DNA of 64,000 bases from positions 1,323,209-1,387,208 of the forward strand of contig NC_079476.1 in assembly GCF_026230105.1 (NCBI RefSeq). Direction: 5' to 3'. A program made the position numbers and the translations under genes. Every line of letters begins with the position of its first letter. Within the stretch, counting starts at the first letter, position 1. The DNA is from Diorhabda sublineata (Eukaryota > Arthropoda > Insecta > Coleoptera > Chrysomelidae). Positions 1-12,179 of the stretch are shown piece by piece. Below the pieces are notes generated by a model. It saw nothing but the letters and a program-made list of their open reading frames with translations, ran no database searches and was not told where the DNA came from.

Positions 1-380
1 AATTTCCATCTTTCGGGATTTGTGAACAAAAAAATTCAGTTACATAATTCCTCGGGACGCCATCCATTTTTAAACGTTGATTCCCATTTACGTTTCGTCT
101 ATGTTTTCTAATACACAATAAGATTATAACTATAAAATTTTGAAACCTACATCCGTTTATTTGTCACAGTTAATTCGAAAATGTAGAATTGACTGGCGCA
201 CCCTATATTTAATATTTTTAGAATGTTTTATTAAACAATAAAGAATGATGGTTCTTTTAGTAACGCGAAAATTGTCACGTACAATATCCAACAAAAAAAT
301 TATAGTTTGTTATTCCGCTACATCAACGCAAGATGTATTAAGTAATTATCCAATTCGTTCAACAATTTTGAAAAGCTAAC
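1..380. other. AT-rich sequence, no gene seen
   Basis: I see no reading frame, RNA gene or recognisable repeat protein here. The stretch borders the left end of the foldback element that starts near 381. Confidence 0.5.
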
Positions 381-1233
381 ATACTGTATAGTCCAGTCAT
401 TTAAGGTAGTTCATCTAGAAAAATCGAGATACCCAACTATAAAGTCGTTTAAACTTGTTCATTTGACATCCTAAAACTCCTCTCAAAACTCACATCCAAT
501 TCGATGTGAGCAACTTGAAAAATCAGAGGTCAAAAGTCAAAAAAATCGATTTTTTGGATGTTTTTTGCAAATAACTCGTTTCCTATAGGTTTTACGAAAT
601 TTGTATTCATTATCAATATTGTAGAGCATTAAATTCTCTACAACTTTTGATTTGAAAATTTTTTCATACGGTGAATCATTTCTGAGATAAAGGGCGGTTA
701 GAATCTCGTTTGAAATCAACTGATAGTCCCGATCAAAATAATTTTTTATAAATTATTGCTAAATATATAATTATAAACAATTTTCATTTTTTATTAACAA
801 TTACATTATATTTATATATTTTCCCAGTAATGAACTTATCTATGAATTCAAAAATAACTTCAAATAAATTCATTTCTGGCATTGAACAATCGGAACAATT
901 GAATTTAATTTTATTTGTTTACGATTCACCGTATGAAAAAATTTCCGAAACAAAAGTTGTAGAGAATTTAATGCTCTACAAAATTGATAACAAATACAAT
1001 TAGCGTAAAACCCATAGGAAACGAGTTATTTGCAAAAAATGTGCTAGGAATCGACTTTTTTTTAAATTTTGACCCCCGATTTTCAAAGTTGCCCAAATCT
1101 AATTATATGTGAGTTTTGAGGGGATTTTTAGGATGTCAAATCAACAAGTTTTAACGACTTTATAGCTGGGTATCTCGATGTTGCGAGATACTTGCCTAAA
1201 TCTACCTAAAATGACTGGGCTATACAAAGTATC
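381..1233. repeat. Large foldback element (inverted-repeat transposon or MITE)
   Basis: The left arm (about 381-676) and the right arm (about 926-1233) are imperfect reverse complements about 300 bases long, separated by a loop of about 250 bases. The outer ends read atactgtatagtcc on the left and, on the opposite strand, atactttgtatagcc on the right. The arms share blocks such as gatacccaactataaagtcg (one mismatch), catttgacatcctaaaa-like text, and tgcaaataactcgtttcctat near the inner part. No transposase is encoded. Short frames in the arms are by-products of the repeat. The structure fits a non-autonomous DNA transposon with long inverted repeats; I could not define a target-site duplication. 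Confidence 0.75.
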
Positions 1234-2719
1234 CAAATAACAAAAGGATGATTTAAAATTTCATATTCGACGATAAGAGTGATTTAAACCAACGAACGGT
1301 GGTATCACAAATAATCGTTATGTTGGATGATGGAAACATAAAAGATAAATGCGCAAAACAATAAACAAAACGGTTATTTATCTTCATCCCAACCATTCTC
1401 AAATTTCGATACACGCCAACTGTGACCATATGGTCTAGCGTTCCCAGATACCGCTTCAGCTTTGCTACGCCCTTTTCAATCCATGTTAATTTTAAATACA
1501 TACTCGGCATACCGATGCTTGAGTGCTTCAAATTTATTTATGATGTTACAGAAATATAACTCATATGACTGCATTGCATTGGTCTGATTTATCAGTTGTT
1601 TCCATTTCGTTCGAAATAATAAAAAAATCTAGGTGAGCGTTATATAATTTGTGTTGTTTATACAGGGTGTTTCTATATTTGACCGACAACGCACTACCGC
1701 ACAGAGATCTTAATAAATATCAGCTAGTTGCTGAGATGTTTCAAAATTTTAAATCACAATCAAAACTTTGCCATAAATCAAGAACTTCTTCAAGTTTTTT
1801 TTTCAAATTTGGTAACCAATATACTCCTTAATAAAGTAATATTTTGACATAAACAAACTAGTAGATTGGTCAGTCAAAAAGGTCACTAATCAGTCGGATA
1901 ACTTCCCACAAGAGTGACAGCAGATTATATCCTGATAGATGTTTAGTACCGACTCATTGTTATCATGAAGGACACAATATGAATAATGAATCTGCCTAAG
2001 TTTTGACAACTGAAAAAAACTACAAAAAACTTTTATTTTCAGAAACAATATATATTGCCCAAAACGATCAATTCATAAGAAAACTGATTTAAATAACCTT
2101 AGAGTAATTTATGCATATATTTTAGATTTTTAAAAAACAAATTTTATAAAATCTCAACGCCATTAACAACCATTTAACCTCACTTAACCTATAAATTTCA
2201 ACTTCACCTAACCTAACCTATAAAATTTATTTTCATTTATATTCTAACCAATGTTATCCATAAATTTACCAATGAATATTGAACATCATTCACTACAACT
2301 TTTCCTTCTCTAATCTTTAAAAATTCGACGTTATTCATAATCTAACCAATTAAAAATTAATAAAAATTTTTATACATATTTTGTATATTTTCTTTGACCA
2401 TAATTTCAGTACCAGACGATAAATTCGAAAGCTCGGAAAATATATTGAAGTTAGTCAACTTTGGTGTTTCATTGCCACGTTCCCAATAAGAAACCGCGAT
2501 TTTTTTCGAAAAGTCAATACTTTTTGACTTTTGAACTTTTGTTACGAAAAAAGCATATTTCTAAACGATTGTTTATCAATAACTTTAGATTTTCCGAAAA
2601 AACTGAAAGCAGGTTAAATGAAGGTTTCAAATGAAGTGCCGAGAATTTGGAGTGAACCCAGTGATCATTACACTGATTGTTATTTTTTGATTGTACAATC
2701 ACTCAGAGAAAACAATTCA
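1234..2719. other. Non-coding stretch with a short CCTAA-type island
   Basis: No gene is recognised. A degenerate run related to CCTAA, including cacctaacctaaccta, lies near 2205-2222. A 92-codon frame on the minus strand (1253-1531) shows no recognisable motif and is treated as chance. Confidence 0.45.
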
Positions 2720-4380
2720 TAGAATACAATTTATCCTGATCTACCATCCACATCTGCGCCAATGCCACATACAGAAGAAAATTTTGTATCTACTCCGCAA
2801 TTTTTGAACAAACAACTATTCTCCCAAGGCTGCCCGCAATCACGAAATTCATCTGTATCCTTACATTCTGAATTCGTTTTTGGATCTGAACTAAAAATAC
2901 CACACGTCTCATAAACTCAATGACTTAATAAGAGATTTAAATCTTCCAAAGAGTGATGCGGAGTTACTAGAATCGTATGGAATTCAATTAAATCTGATGT
3001 TCGAATATCCCGTCAAAGAAACGTCATGAAGGATGCTCTTGTTTCTTCAGCAAGGACTCTGTTTTTGCCAAGACGTGAAAGGTCTATTTAAAGAAATGGG
3101 TATTCCATGTCATACATCTGACTGGCATCTTTTTATCGAAAGTTCAACTAAACGTCTGAAAGATCTTCTACTTCATTATGGAAACAAATTTCCATCGATT
3201 CCACTAGCACATCAAATATATGGAATACAAGTGGGAAGTTATTGGTGATTTTAAGATGGTGTGTTTCTTGACAGGAATACCAGGTGGTTATACTAAAAAA
3301 ACACTCCTGATATTTATGGATGTGGGATAGAAGAAATGATGCCGCTCACTACCGATAAAAGCATTGGCCTACACGTACTCAGCACGTAGGAAAATACAGT
3401 GTTAAACGGGATGAAATTGTCGATCTCAAATGAGACATTAATGTCACCATTGTAATAATTATTTGTATGCCGAGGACTGAAAGTGGTACTTTGTTGGACG
3501 AGTCTGAAAATTGCGATACGAGCGAGGCGAGGCGAGCAACAGACGAGTCAACATTTTTTAGACGACACATAAGATCCAAAACTCTTTCAATTACACTTCA
3601 TAAAGAGCTCGTACAATTTTTCGTAACTGGCACGAGATTTATCCGGCAACAAATTAAGAACGTTACTTTCTTCGGTTAGATTAGGTGGCGCGAATTCTAG
3701 TAACTCTTCATCGCTGATATTTTCTTTTTCACCATCATTCATTGTTATTTATTAATTCAGACAAAACAAATAATTTCAGAAAATTAAAAATTTAAGGTTA
3801 TGCGAAGTGAAACTGTCAACTGTCAACATTGAAGTGGCTAGAGTTACTGCAGAACGTCCCGAAAGCGTTTTGCAGTACGGAACTGTCACTTTCACTATAT
3901 AGAACACTCAAAACGCAAATTTCGGTATGTAAATGAATACAGAACGAACAACTTTCAGATGGCGTCGTCTAAAAATTGAATTGGAATATCTTTCGAATAT
4001 TTTAAAATTACTCATAGGCGAAAATTAAAGCTGGAATCTTTGTTGGCACTAAAATAAAAAAAATTATGAATTCAGTTACTGATCAATAAAGCATAGATCA
4101 GTATAAAGTCGTGGTTCTCTTGGAAACCATAGATCTGAAAAGTATGAAGAGCTGTTTACTGACATGAATTTTTCTATCACGGGATGTAGAATGTCTCTAA
4201 AATTCCATGTAACATTCTCATCTCTTTAGATTCAAAGATAATATAGGGAACGCTTCCATCAAGACATTGTGGAATTTGAGAGACGTTACCAAGGCCAGTA
4301 CTCGTATACTGAAAAGGGAACTTTTGGGAACTTTATTTGGCGGTTATTAGAAGGAAAAGTGAAAAAAATCATTTTTAAAT
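2720..4380 (+). pseudogene. Decayed repeat-associated insect protein gene, interrupted by another element
   Basis: Two separated blocks read like one protein family that I recognise from many insect genomes as a multicopy, probably transposon-linked gene of unknown function. Block one (about 2890-3310) contains LNDLIRDLNLPKSDAELL, then LLLHYGNKFPSIPLAH, then IGDF and GGYTK. It has a stop at about 3027 and frameshifts. Block two (about 4110-4370) contains GCRMSLKFH and ERFHQDIVEFERRYQGQY, the C-terminal part of the same family. Between them lies about 0.6 kb unrelated to the gene, holding a minus-strand Crypton-like fragment, so the gene was probably split by insertion. The serine-rich stretch from about 2720 may be the original N-terminus. 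It is broken and not translatable as one protein. Confidence 0.6.
3587..3742 (-). pseudogene. N-terminal fragment of a Crypton-like / tyrosine-recombinase-type element protein
   Basis: Starting from the ATG at 3742 and reading leftwards, 51 codons run to a stop at 3587-3589. The product is acidic at the start (MNDGEKENISDEEL) and then carries NLLPDKSRASYEKLYELFMK. This resembles the N-terminal SAM-like region (LPxKSxxxYExxYxxF) of tyrosine-recombinase-like proteins encoded by Crypton-type and related insect repeats. The frame breaks exactly where a Trp-containing helix would continue. Downstream minus-strand sequence (3460-3586) contains more decayed codons but no recombinase catalytic motif. 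The fragment sits inside the interrupted gene at 2720-4380. The family assignment rests on this one motif. Confidence 0.4.
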
Positions 4381-4389
4381 TTCTTAACT

Positions 4390-5195
4390 GATTTTTAATA
4401 TGTTTTAAACCATATCTTCGTGGATTTTCTATACACTTTCATTTGATTTTATACTCATGAAACAAAATTCAGAAGTATTTTCTGTATAATTCTTATTTTT
4501 AGATATGAAATCGTCAAAAAAACAGACATAATCAAAATTCGAAAGTAGCCTCATGGATTTCGTTTCAAAATTGGCATTTCAATTCGTGTGCTAATTCAAT
4601 AGCGATCAGTTCATCGCCTAAAATAAAATAAATGAGTGGAATGTAAATTGAATTACTTTTTTTTCCAAAAGGAAAATCTACAGCACACTCAACTCCGTGT
4701 AGAAATTTAGATTCGTTCGAATACATTTGTTGGAATTAATTATACCTCACAGTAAGATCCGTAGGATAATGTATTCACGGAAAAATGGTCTTTGATATAT
4801 GGATAATGAAATTAATTTGCCCGGACTGTGGTTTCTAATTGCATAAAAAAAACATGATACGAAACTTCTGCTAATAATGTGGATATAAACTTTTTAATAT
4901 TTTATATTTTGCGGTTCCGAGTTAATCATCCTTTTCACATTGTTTTTATAATATGCATCGTTGTTCGTTTATTTATGAGTGAATCTGCAATATCTCAACA
5001 CAATTTTGAAGTGAACTAACTAACTTAACCTAACATAACCTTAAATTCAAATCCATATCAAACTTAAAAAACTCACTTATAGTGGATGTTTCTTCATTCC
5101 TAATATCCTATTTCCATAGTCTTTTTCACAAAAATTTAGTATTGAGGTTTGATATTAAGCCTTTTAGATTCAACACTCAATATCAATGCCGGATT
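4390..5195. other. AT-rich stretch, no gene seen
   Basis: No coding motif or RNA gene was found. A short degenerate CCTAA-type run (acttaacctaacataacct) lies near 5024-5042. Confidence 0.45.
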
Positions 5196-5200
5196 TAGGG

Positions 5201-6006
5201 TATACGAGGCCAATCCAAATTAAACCGAGCATTCCTTATTTCAATCTCACTTTAAAACAAGTGAAAAGCTGGGATACGAAGGTTATGAGATATGGCAACA
5301 CCGATATGAATATGTCAAAGCTGACATTTCCATTATAAACTTTGACATTTTTAATGGCGAAAATTTTAGTGATATAATTTCCTGAGACATTCGACGTTGA
5401 TTAAATCGACAGCATCCAATATTTTGACATTTGTTGAAGAAGCACCATCTCGAACCAACGTATTTCGCTGGTTAGGTTGAATGAATTTCGTGAAAATCGT
5501 CCAAAATCGTCTGTTGTGCCAGAAAACATCGATGTTGTGCGTAAACTGATATTGCAAGATTTTCATGTGACATACCGTGAGATTTAGTCATACTTAGGCA
5601 TTAGTTCCATTCGCATTAATTCGATTTTGCTTGAATATTTAAGGGTCAAAAAGATCTGTTCGACAATCGCTCGTGTTGATTGGTGCAAAGTAAAAAAATC
5701 AATCGCGGATCCATGCATATGAACCCGACACTAAACAACAATCGACTGTATAGGTCTTTCAAGAAGAGCCGAGTCCAAAAAAAGAATTGGATCAACTTGG
5801 AACGGTCAATTCGAGTGGTAAACCAGCATTTTTTTGCCAGAAAAAATCAGGGAAACCAATCACAGAAGACACTTCGACAATTGGTTCAAACGTATGCAAT
5901 AGGTGTATTGATTTCAATGGAGAATATTTTGAGAATCAATGAAGCCATTATGCATTTATAAATATTTGTTTTTATTAACCTATCTCAGAGTAGCAACCCT
6001 CGTATG
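5201..6006 (+). pseudogene. Internally deleted mariner element with transposase remnants
   Basis: Coding remnants read FVEEAPSRTNVFRWL, then NEFRENRPKSSVVPENIDVV, then RKLILQDFHVTYREI and YLGISS. These are the helix-turn-helix part of a mariner transposase. They are followed by KKICS and ARVDWCK, after which most of the catalytic domain is missing. The C-terminal motif resumes near 5870-5945 as FDNWFKRMQ and IDFNGEYFENQ. Stops and frameshifts are frequent. Candidate terminal inverted repeats are tatacgagg at about 5201 and cctcgtatg at about 5998, which would make the element about 0.8 kb. The C-terminal end is closely similar to the scrap at 47.5 kb, and the PENID region to the scrap at 18.35 kb, so these are one family. 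Confidence 0.7.
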
Positions 6007-6009
6007 CTG

Positions 6010-7030
6010 AAAATAAATACGTCAACACCAACTGGAAAACATTGATGGATGATAACAATTATATGTTGTATACTTTAACAAATTTATTCTAATATTACAT
6101 TTCACAAAAAGTTGCAGCCTCTTTTTGTTTGTGGCCCTAGTCGGCCTAGTGGTAAGTCCGGCACTGCTTAATATACAGGGTATAGCGCGAAAATTTTTGA
6201 TTAAGTGTAAGGAAAGTTATAAACAACTATGTTGAAGATTTGAAATTACAAAGCTTTAGAATTTATATAGAGCTGAGTTCAACCATAATAACCTGAATTT
6301 GGCTTCCGGTTATATTCGACATAGTCAATTGCTTTAAACAGATTCTAATATTTCTCATTACATTTTTGAATTCTACCAAGATTTGTCCACAATATCTCAT
6401 ACCAAAAAGTATTTTTTTTCAAAAAATAATGGAGCTACATATATGTTCATCATTGATATTTTGTATAAGATGTTGAAATCAAGTTTTCTAATGAAGAAGT
6501 AGACAAAAATATTTCCGCCAGAGAACACGCAGCACTAAAATAGCTAGTCATAACCAACAACTTTACTGCTAAATTAGTATCAAGATGATACTATTAATAT
6601 CTTGAATCGACTATAAATGAAATCTCTTTTTTCTTCTTATATATTCTGTGGTGTCATTAATTATGACATGGCTGTCTTTTCAAATAAATCGAGCATTTAA
6701 TATTTCACGATATAACGAAGATTCAAGTAGGATTTCTTCTGCGTTATTGTTCCCAATTATCTTTATTTGCAAAGTTTCATAAATGTTCTCAAAGAATCGT
6801 CATTTACATAATAACCGAAGCGGCTTTGCTTTCCGGTTAACACACAAAAATCATTTAATTATAAACGAATCCGAAGAATTTTAGAAGAAAAATAAAAACT
6901 TTTCAACTTGTTTTCCTTTAATTTATATATTCTTTATTTATATAGATTGTCTGAGAAATTAAATCAAGAAATATACCTTTTATTATAAGAAGAAGGAATT
7001 ACAATGAAAAAAATATTTTTTCAACGGTGT
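6010..7030. other. AT-rich stretch, no gene seen
   Basis: I see no gene. The sequence ggccctagtcggcctagtgg near 6132-6151 is unusually GC-rich for the region but matches nothing I recognise. Confidence 0.4.
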
Positions 7031-7036
7031 AAATAT

Positions 7037-8288
7037 AAAGGGTTTTCCAATACGATGTGTTATTTTGAACAGTCCGCTATTTCGGTAAATGTCACTTTTG
7101 AAGCTGTCATTTTTTGACATTTGACAAGTAGAAACTACGCCATTAATGAAAATGGAACGATACACGCTTCAACAACGCATTGAAATTATTAAAATTCACT
7201 ATAAAAATTGTGAAAGTTTGGCAGAGACGGTTCGTGAAACTAAAACAATTTGGGTCGACGTGAAGCAACTTCTCGGTCCGCAATACAGAAATTGGTGGAA
7301 AAATTTGAACTAGTGGGACAAGTTAGTGATGTGAAGAATAAAACCTGTGCACGTCGCTCAAGAACAACTGAGAATATTGCTGCTGTAACCCAAAGTCTTG
7401 AAGAAAACTCAGGTTAGTCCATTACTTGTCGTTCTTTGGAATTAGCCATTCCACAAACGTCATTACACCGTATTTTGCATAGACTTGGGTCTTAAGGACT
7501 ATAAAGTTCAGTTAACACAAGACCTCAAGCCGGCCGATCATCAACAACGTCGTGTCTTTGCTAATTGGGTCCTTGAAATGCATGAAAATGATCCGGAATT
7601 TCATCGAAAAATCATCTTAACTGATGAGGACCATTTCCACCTTTGTGGGTACGTCAATAAACAAAACTGTCGAATCTGGGGCTCAGAAAAACCCAAGAGT
7701 AATTGTTGAAAATCCTCTCCATCCTCAACGCGTGACTGTTTGGTGCGGTTTATGGTCTGGCGGTGTCATTGGACCTAACTTTTTCGAAAATGAGGCTGGA
7801 GCAACAGTTACGGTGAATGGATTGCGCTAGCGAGAGATGATTAATGATTTTTTATGGCCGGAATTAGATGGTATTCATTTGGACAACGTTTACTTTCAAC
7901 AAGACGGTGCTACGTGCCACACAAGCGACGAAACCATCGATCTTTTACGGGAAAAATTTCCGGACCGTGCTATCACAATTGGCGACGGAGATCTTGTGAT
8001 TTAACACCTTGCGACTTTTTCCTTTGGGGCCACGTGAAAGATAAGGTCTACGCCAACAGTCCAGCATAGATTCAAGACCTCAAAAATGGAATTCGTGAGG
8101 CTATCGAGGACATAGGGCAGCCGCTTTGTAATTTGGTTACGGAAAATTCCATGAAAAGGATATGGTCCTGTAAGCGCAGTCGTGGCGGCCATTTGGCTGA
8201 TATTGTGTTCCATTATTAACGGCATACCTTCCTCTTTATAATGAAATAAACATCCGATAATTTATCTCAAAAAAGGGCATTTTTAATA
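7037..8288 (+). mobile_element. Tc1/mariner-superfamily transposon, copy 1 (right end missing)
   Basis: The left terminal repeat begins aaagggttttccaatacgat, matching the left end of copy 2 at 18.73 kb. A leader of about 100 bases with tgacatttgacaag-like text precedes the transposase start. Homology with copy 2 continues through the 3' untranslated stretch and stops at about 8285, just after gggcattttt. The expected right terminal repeat (taacacctcttattcg in copy 2) is absent and unrelated sequence follows. This copy keeps the 5' leader that copy 2 has lost, so the two together outline the full-length element of roughly 1.3 kb. Confidence 0.85.
7146..8219 (+). pseudogene. Transposase pseudogene of copy 1 (Tc1/mariner superfamily)
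   Basis: The start ATG at 7146 gives MKMERYTLQQRIEIIKIHYK, the first DNA-binding helix-turn-helix. The catalytic RNase H-like domain follows with ILTDEDHFHL (first Asp), GYVNKQNCRIWG, RVTVWCGLWSGGVIGP, YFQQDGATCHTS (second Asp) and SCDLTPCDFFLWG (third Asp). The final codons are ...FHY then TAA at 8217-8219. By my count, using copy 2 for the damaged part, 36 residues separate the second and third Asp, unlike canonical mariner (34). Defects include a frameshift after ETK near 7245, a premature TAA in cttgggtcttaagg shared with copy 2, an extra A in the GSEKP run near 7688, an in-frame TAG near 7828, a deletion of about 16 bases near 7970, and a TAG near 8068. It is inactive. Confidence 0.85.
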
Positions 8289-8299
8289 AATTTTACAGT

Positions 8300-10110
8300 G
8301 GATAAACAAGATATTTATTAACTAGATATCACTGATATGAAGATTGAGAATGGATACTCATCGTTTTAAATGATTGTATGAACACACACACACATGTAAA
8401 ACTTATTATTAATCAACTCATTTAGAAACCCCGGTTTCAATGGTAAAATATTTAGAGGAAAGCTACTGAGAATGCGCTTGAAAATGTTATGATAAATGGA
8501 TTATTCATTCGGTAACTGTACCCGGAAGGGTCCCAATTTGCATGCGACGAATATGATACAATAAATTTGAATGATTAATAGGTGTTTTATTGACCAATTT
8601 TCGGTACTATGAAATAAGTATTACTTCTCATCCGATATTTTACAACAGTCACTACCATTTCGTAGTTTCAATTATAATATTCTTACAAAATAAAAAATAT
8701 AATAAAATATTTCTAAAACCTATGACTATAACCAATTATAGGTTTTCAATGGAAAATAGTATAGAAGAGAAGTATGGAAGCTGAAGGGGTCGTTGAAAAA
8801 TACCAAGATTTGGATATTGTAGTCCCACAAGGAACAAGAGTTTAACCACTGCTGTTTACATAATATAATAACTCAATAGTAAATATCCACCTGCTACTAT
8901 AACAATATGGTTAGATTCGAAAAAATTAAGCGCAATATGTCAATCGACCTGTTTTTCATTAATATTTCATTAAATAATAGTTAAGCTCAAAAATAAATTA
9001 TTTGAAGAGTACAAAATATAATTTCCGAGCTGTAGCCGTGCTCTTTTCCTAGATCGTCTACCAGAACAACAACTTGAGTAAATTTTAATAAATCCGTGAG
9101 GATATTTGTCATAATTCTTGCTCTAAATCCACCAGGTTTGAGTGATTAAGAAGAACATACTCATAATAACAGCAGCAACATCAATGGCAGCAATTCTATC
9201 AAATTAAACCATAGCTGGGGGCAGCACCTATCCTGGTAGTCCTCAAATTAGTTTCATTTCTTATTCGTAGCAGATATAAATCTAGTTTTTCATTTATATT
9301 CCTTCTACCTCATAATTTACTAAATATTGATAACAGTTTGACGTTTTTTATTTATTGTATTGCTCTAGAGTTATTACATTTTTGTTCAATTAGAGATCCT
9401 TCCTGAAATCTACCTCAACTTCCTAGACAATTCTCCCATATCCATCAAATGAAACCTTACCACAAACACTTCGTCGATCGTCAGTGCAGATTTTCTTCGT
9501 TTTCCCCCTAACCTGGTGAATTGCAACTGAACCCGCCCGCCCCTAATTTAAAATTTTCGAAAAATTAAAAGAAAAACTGCCGTTTTACTTGCTAGATCTT
9601 TCTTTTTGCTCTTCTCCGACCAATGGTCGTAGCTTTCCTCCTTTTAGCGAGGGAAGCACAACCCCACGCAACCTCTACAACCCGAGCTCTACAGAGTAGC
9701 AGCTCCTATATCAGGACCTACTCCAGCAGTCCTTCCTTCTATTAAAAATTTCCCTTATCCTACCTAAAGATTTTGCAACGAATACCTCTCTCTTTCTCAC
9801 TTAGAGATCTTGTGATTTTCTTGGATTCTGGATAATCTACAAGAATATATTCAACAATAAATCTTATTAAACACTTCCTACATTTGGTAGGGTTTTATTT
9901 TGTACATTCCATAACCAGGAGGAGGATAATTGAATTTGTTTTAATCATCTGGACTTTATTTTGTCAACTATTTGATTCCATCTGGATTTTCTACCAAACT
10001 AACCTTTTGAAGAAAATGTTAATATCACATTGGATATATATTTGAGATATTTCGATATCTAGCGATGTTGCTCATCGTGTTAATTTTTTTCTGTCACTTT
10101 CTACATGAGT
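8300..10110. other. Non-coding stretch, includes an LTR-like segment
   Basis: No gene is recognised. A short (AC)6 run lies near 8382. The segment 9395-9886, listed separately, has a different, C+T-richer composition. Confidence 0.4.
9395..9886 (+). other. Possible solo LTR or LTR fragment
   Basis: The segment is richer in C and T than its surroundings. It contains short pyrimidine runs, a cctctctctttctcac tract, a polyadenylation-type aataaa in caacaataaatcttatta, and then cttcctacatttggtaggg. This arrangement (C-rich U3/R-like part, aataaa, then a tacattggt-type border) resembles the 3' part of insect gypsy or BEL LTRs. No second LTR, gag or pol lies next to it, so this is only a structural suggestion. 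Confidence 0.25.
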
Positions 10111-10124
10111 TTACTCCTCACGTA

Positions 10125-10600
10125 GATAGTTGATGAAGAAATTGTTGTTTGAGTAGTACCTGGCGTATGAAGATACCTGTAGATGTTGGTCGTGAACTTC
10201 GATATGTTGTAGTTTCCGGGAAAGACATGTCTTGGTATCTGATTCCAAAGGCTGCAAAGAAAGGAGTTCCGATTGACGTTATGAACGTCTGCAGGCGAAC
10301 TCGATATTCATGAACTACGTCTTTCTATCGAGTAGGTCTTGCAGATACTACTCTTGTGGAGATGATTACGGACAGCTATGAAGATTATAAACCGTGGTGG
10401 TATGGCTTTCCAGGTTTCTGGATAGCCTATAAGCTGAATTGTTCTATTTTATATCGAGTAGAACAATCTCAGGGTATGCTTGGGGGACGTGCTCCAAATG
10501 TGCGAGCAATACTCAAAAGATTGACGAATCTGAGTCTTGCAGTTGTTGGGGAGTTTGATTTAAGATTGCTCATTACATTAACTAAAGCCTGATAAGCTCT
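10125..10600 (-). pseudogene. C-terminal end of a non-LTR retrotransposon (Jockey/CR1/I-type ORF2)
   Basis: Read on the minus strand, the sequence gives LLSIARTFGARPPSIP and then RNSFLCSLWNQIPRHVFPG. It continues with NYNISKFTTNIYRYL. The pattern SF...LWN.LP..VFP..YN...FK..V...L is the standard C-terminal tail of insect non-LTR retrotransposon polymerases, beyond the reverse transcriptase domain. Frameshifts and stops are present and the RT core is missing, as expected for a 5'-truncated insertion. The fragment at 22.3-22.57 kb is a second, more decayed copy: both share a ccgtggtggtat block and a ctgattcca block in the same order. Confidence 0.6.
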
Positions 10601-10609
10601 AGTATTTGT

Positions 10610-12170
10610 TTTACCCTATAACTACTCGGTATAACATATTATGCTTTCATTTGTCAGAATGAACACAGCAAACTGCAATATTTTGATTGGTGATAGCTCA
10701 CAAAATTTAAACACGGTTAGAATGTAGAAATTGGAAATTTTTTCCCAATGTTTCATGAACTTTTCAACATTGGATGGATTCACGAAATTTTTTGAGGATC
10801 TGGATCCTCTAAAACTATTAAAACTCGTTACTTAGCAGGTCCACAATTTGTAGTGCCTACAAACCGATTATTGTGAATATAAGAGTAATAAGAAGAATTG
10901 AACTTTTGGTATAATCTATAACAGGTTTATTATTCCAGCTGGAGTCACTACCAATTTCGTATTTCTTCACTTCAATGTATTTGATTCAAAGTCCAACTCT
11001 GCTCGAATGTTTACTACGGTTAATTTTCTGTAATCTAGTTGTAGGAACGAAACAGGTTACTAGAAGTGGGATATGATAGCAACGGAGTGAAAAAGACAGA
11101 TAATAAACTGGCTACCGGATGCTGACCGGTAAATGTTTTCTATCTACTCGTAAAAAGGTGAGGTTCAAGCTATTTTTTCATAAAAGAGTAAAAGGAAGTC
11201 GAGCCGAAGGAATAAGTACAATTTAATTGCTGTTTTTGTATTAAAAAATGGTTCAATTATATATTGATCACGAATATTGGATTGAAAACAATAAATAAAA
11301 TATTAAATTACAATAGGAAAATGGATATAAAATTTGGAATATCTTGTAATTCCATCTGTAAAAAGGGACACACTAACCACGTGACAAATATTTGAGAAAG
11401 ATGATAAAGTGCCCTTATCACCATTATCAATTACTGTGAACTCTAGCCTCATTAAGTTTGTCATCACTATAAATTGTTTGTATTTCATATTTATTCATAT
11501 TAAATAATCATCTTATAATTATTAATGTGACTGAAATCAATCATAAATATCTTTATCTAGTTATTATTGCATAAGATAATAATTAACATTTAAAGGAGTT
11601 TTTAAACTAATATTGCGTTCTTAATAGTTTGATATTCGTCGAGTACGCCAGTCAGATGTTAACTGAGATTAGACGCGATTTTTATACAATTTCAACCAGA
11701 GTAATCTTAAGAAAGACTTAAAAATCCATTAATATTAGAGTCTCATAGTTCGAAAGTTAATTGGTAGGAAATGAAGCACGAAACTGCCTTCGCCGAAATT
11801 CAGCGCATGGTTTTTATTAGTGGGATTGAGCCTCCTTACATCAGGAGATCTACTACCTGGACGAAACAGCAAGAAAACTCAACACACGGCCAGCATTCAA
11901 CCCTTACTAAGCTTGTCGTTTCCATAAAGCTTCATATGGTACGTTGAGCTCATTTCCCTGTTAGTGACTGTGGATCCTGTTCATTTTTTCGTGTACCAAA
12001 GATTATTTGCACCTCACACAGCAGAAGATATAGAATCTAGCTGAACGACAGGGCTGTCCATTCCAGACATTATTGAACCTTCAAATAAGCGTACACTCGA
12101 CTACAAATATTTTTTATTGCTTAATTATTGTGGCTCAGCTGTTTTATTACCAAGGTAAATTTTTTGTTAA
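10610..12170. other. Non-coding stretch, no gene seen
   Basis: No gene or family motif was identified. The part 11740-12090 has somewhat more complex sequence (for example caccggccagc-like and tggatcctgttc text) that may be an old repeat, but I cannot name it. Confidence 0.4.
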
Positions 12171-12179
12171 AAATTAATT

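Noticed and set aside
1253..1531. 92-codon minus-strand frame as a gene
   Set aside because: There is no family motif, codon bias or partner, and such lengths occur by chance in this window.
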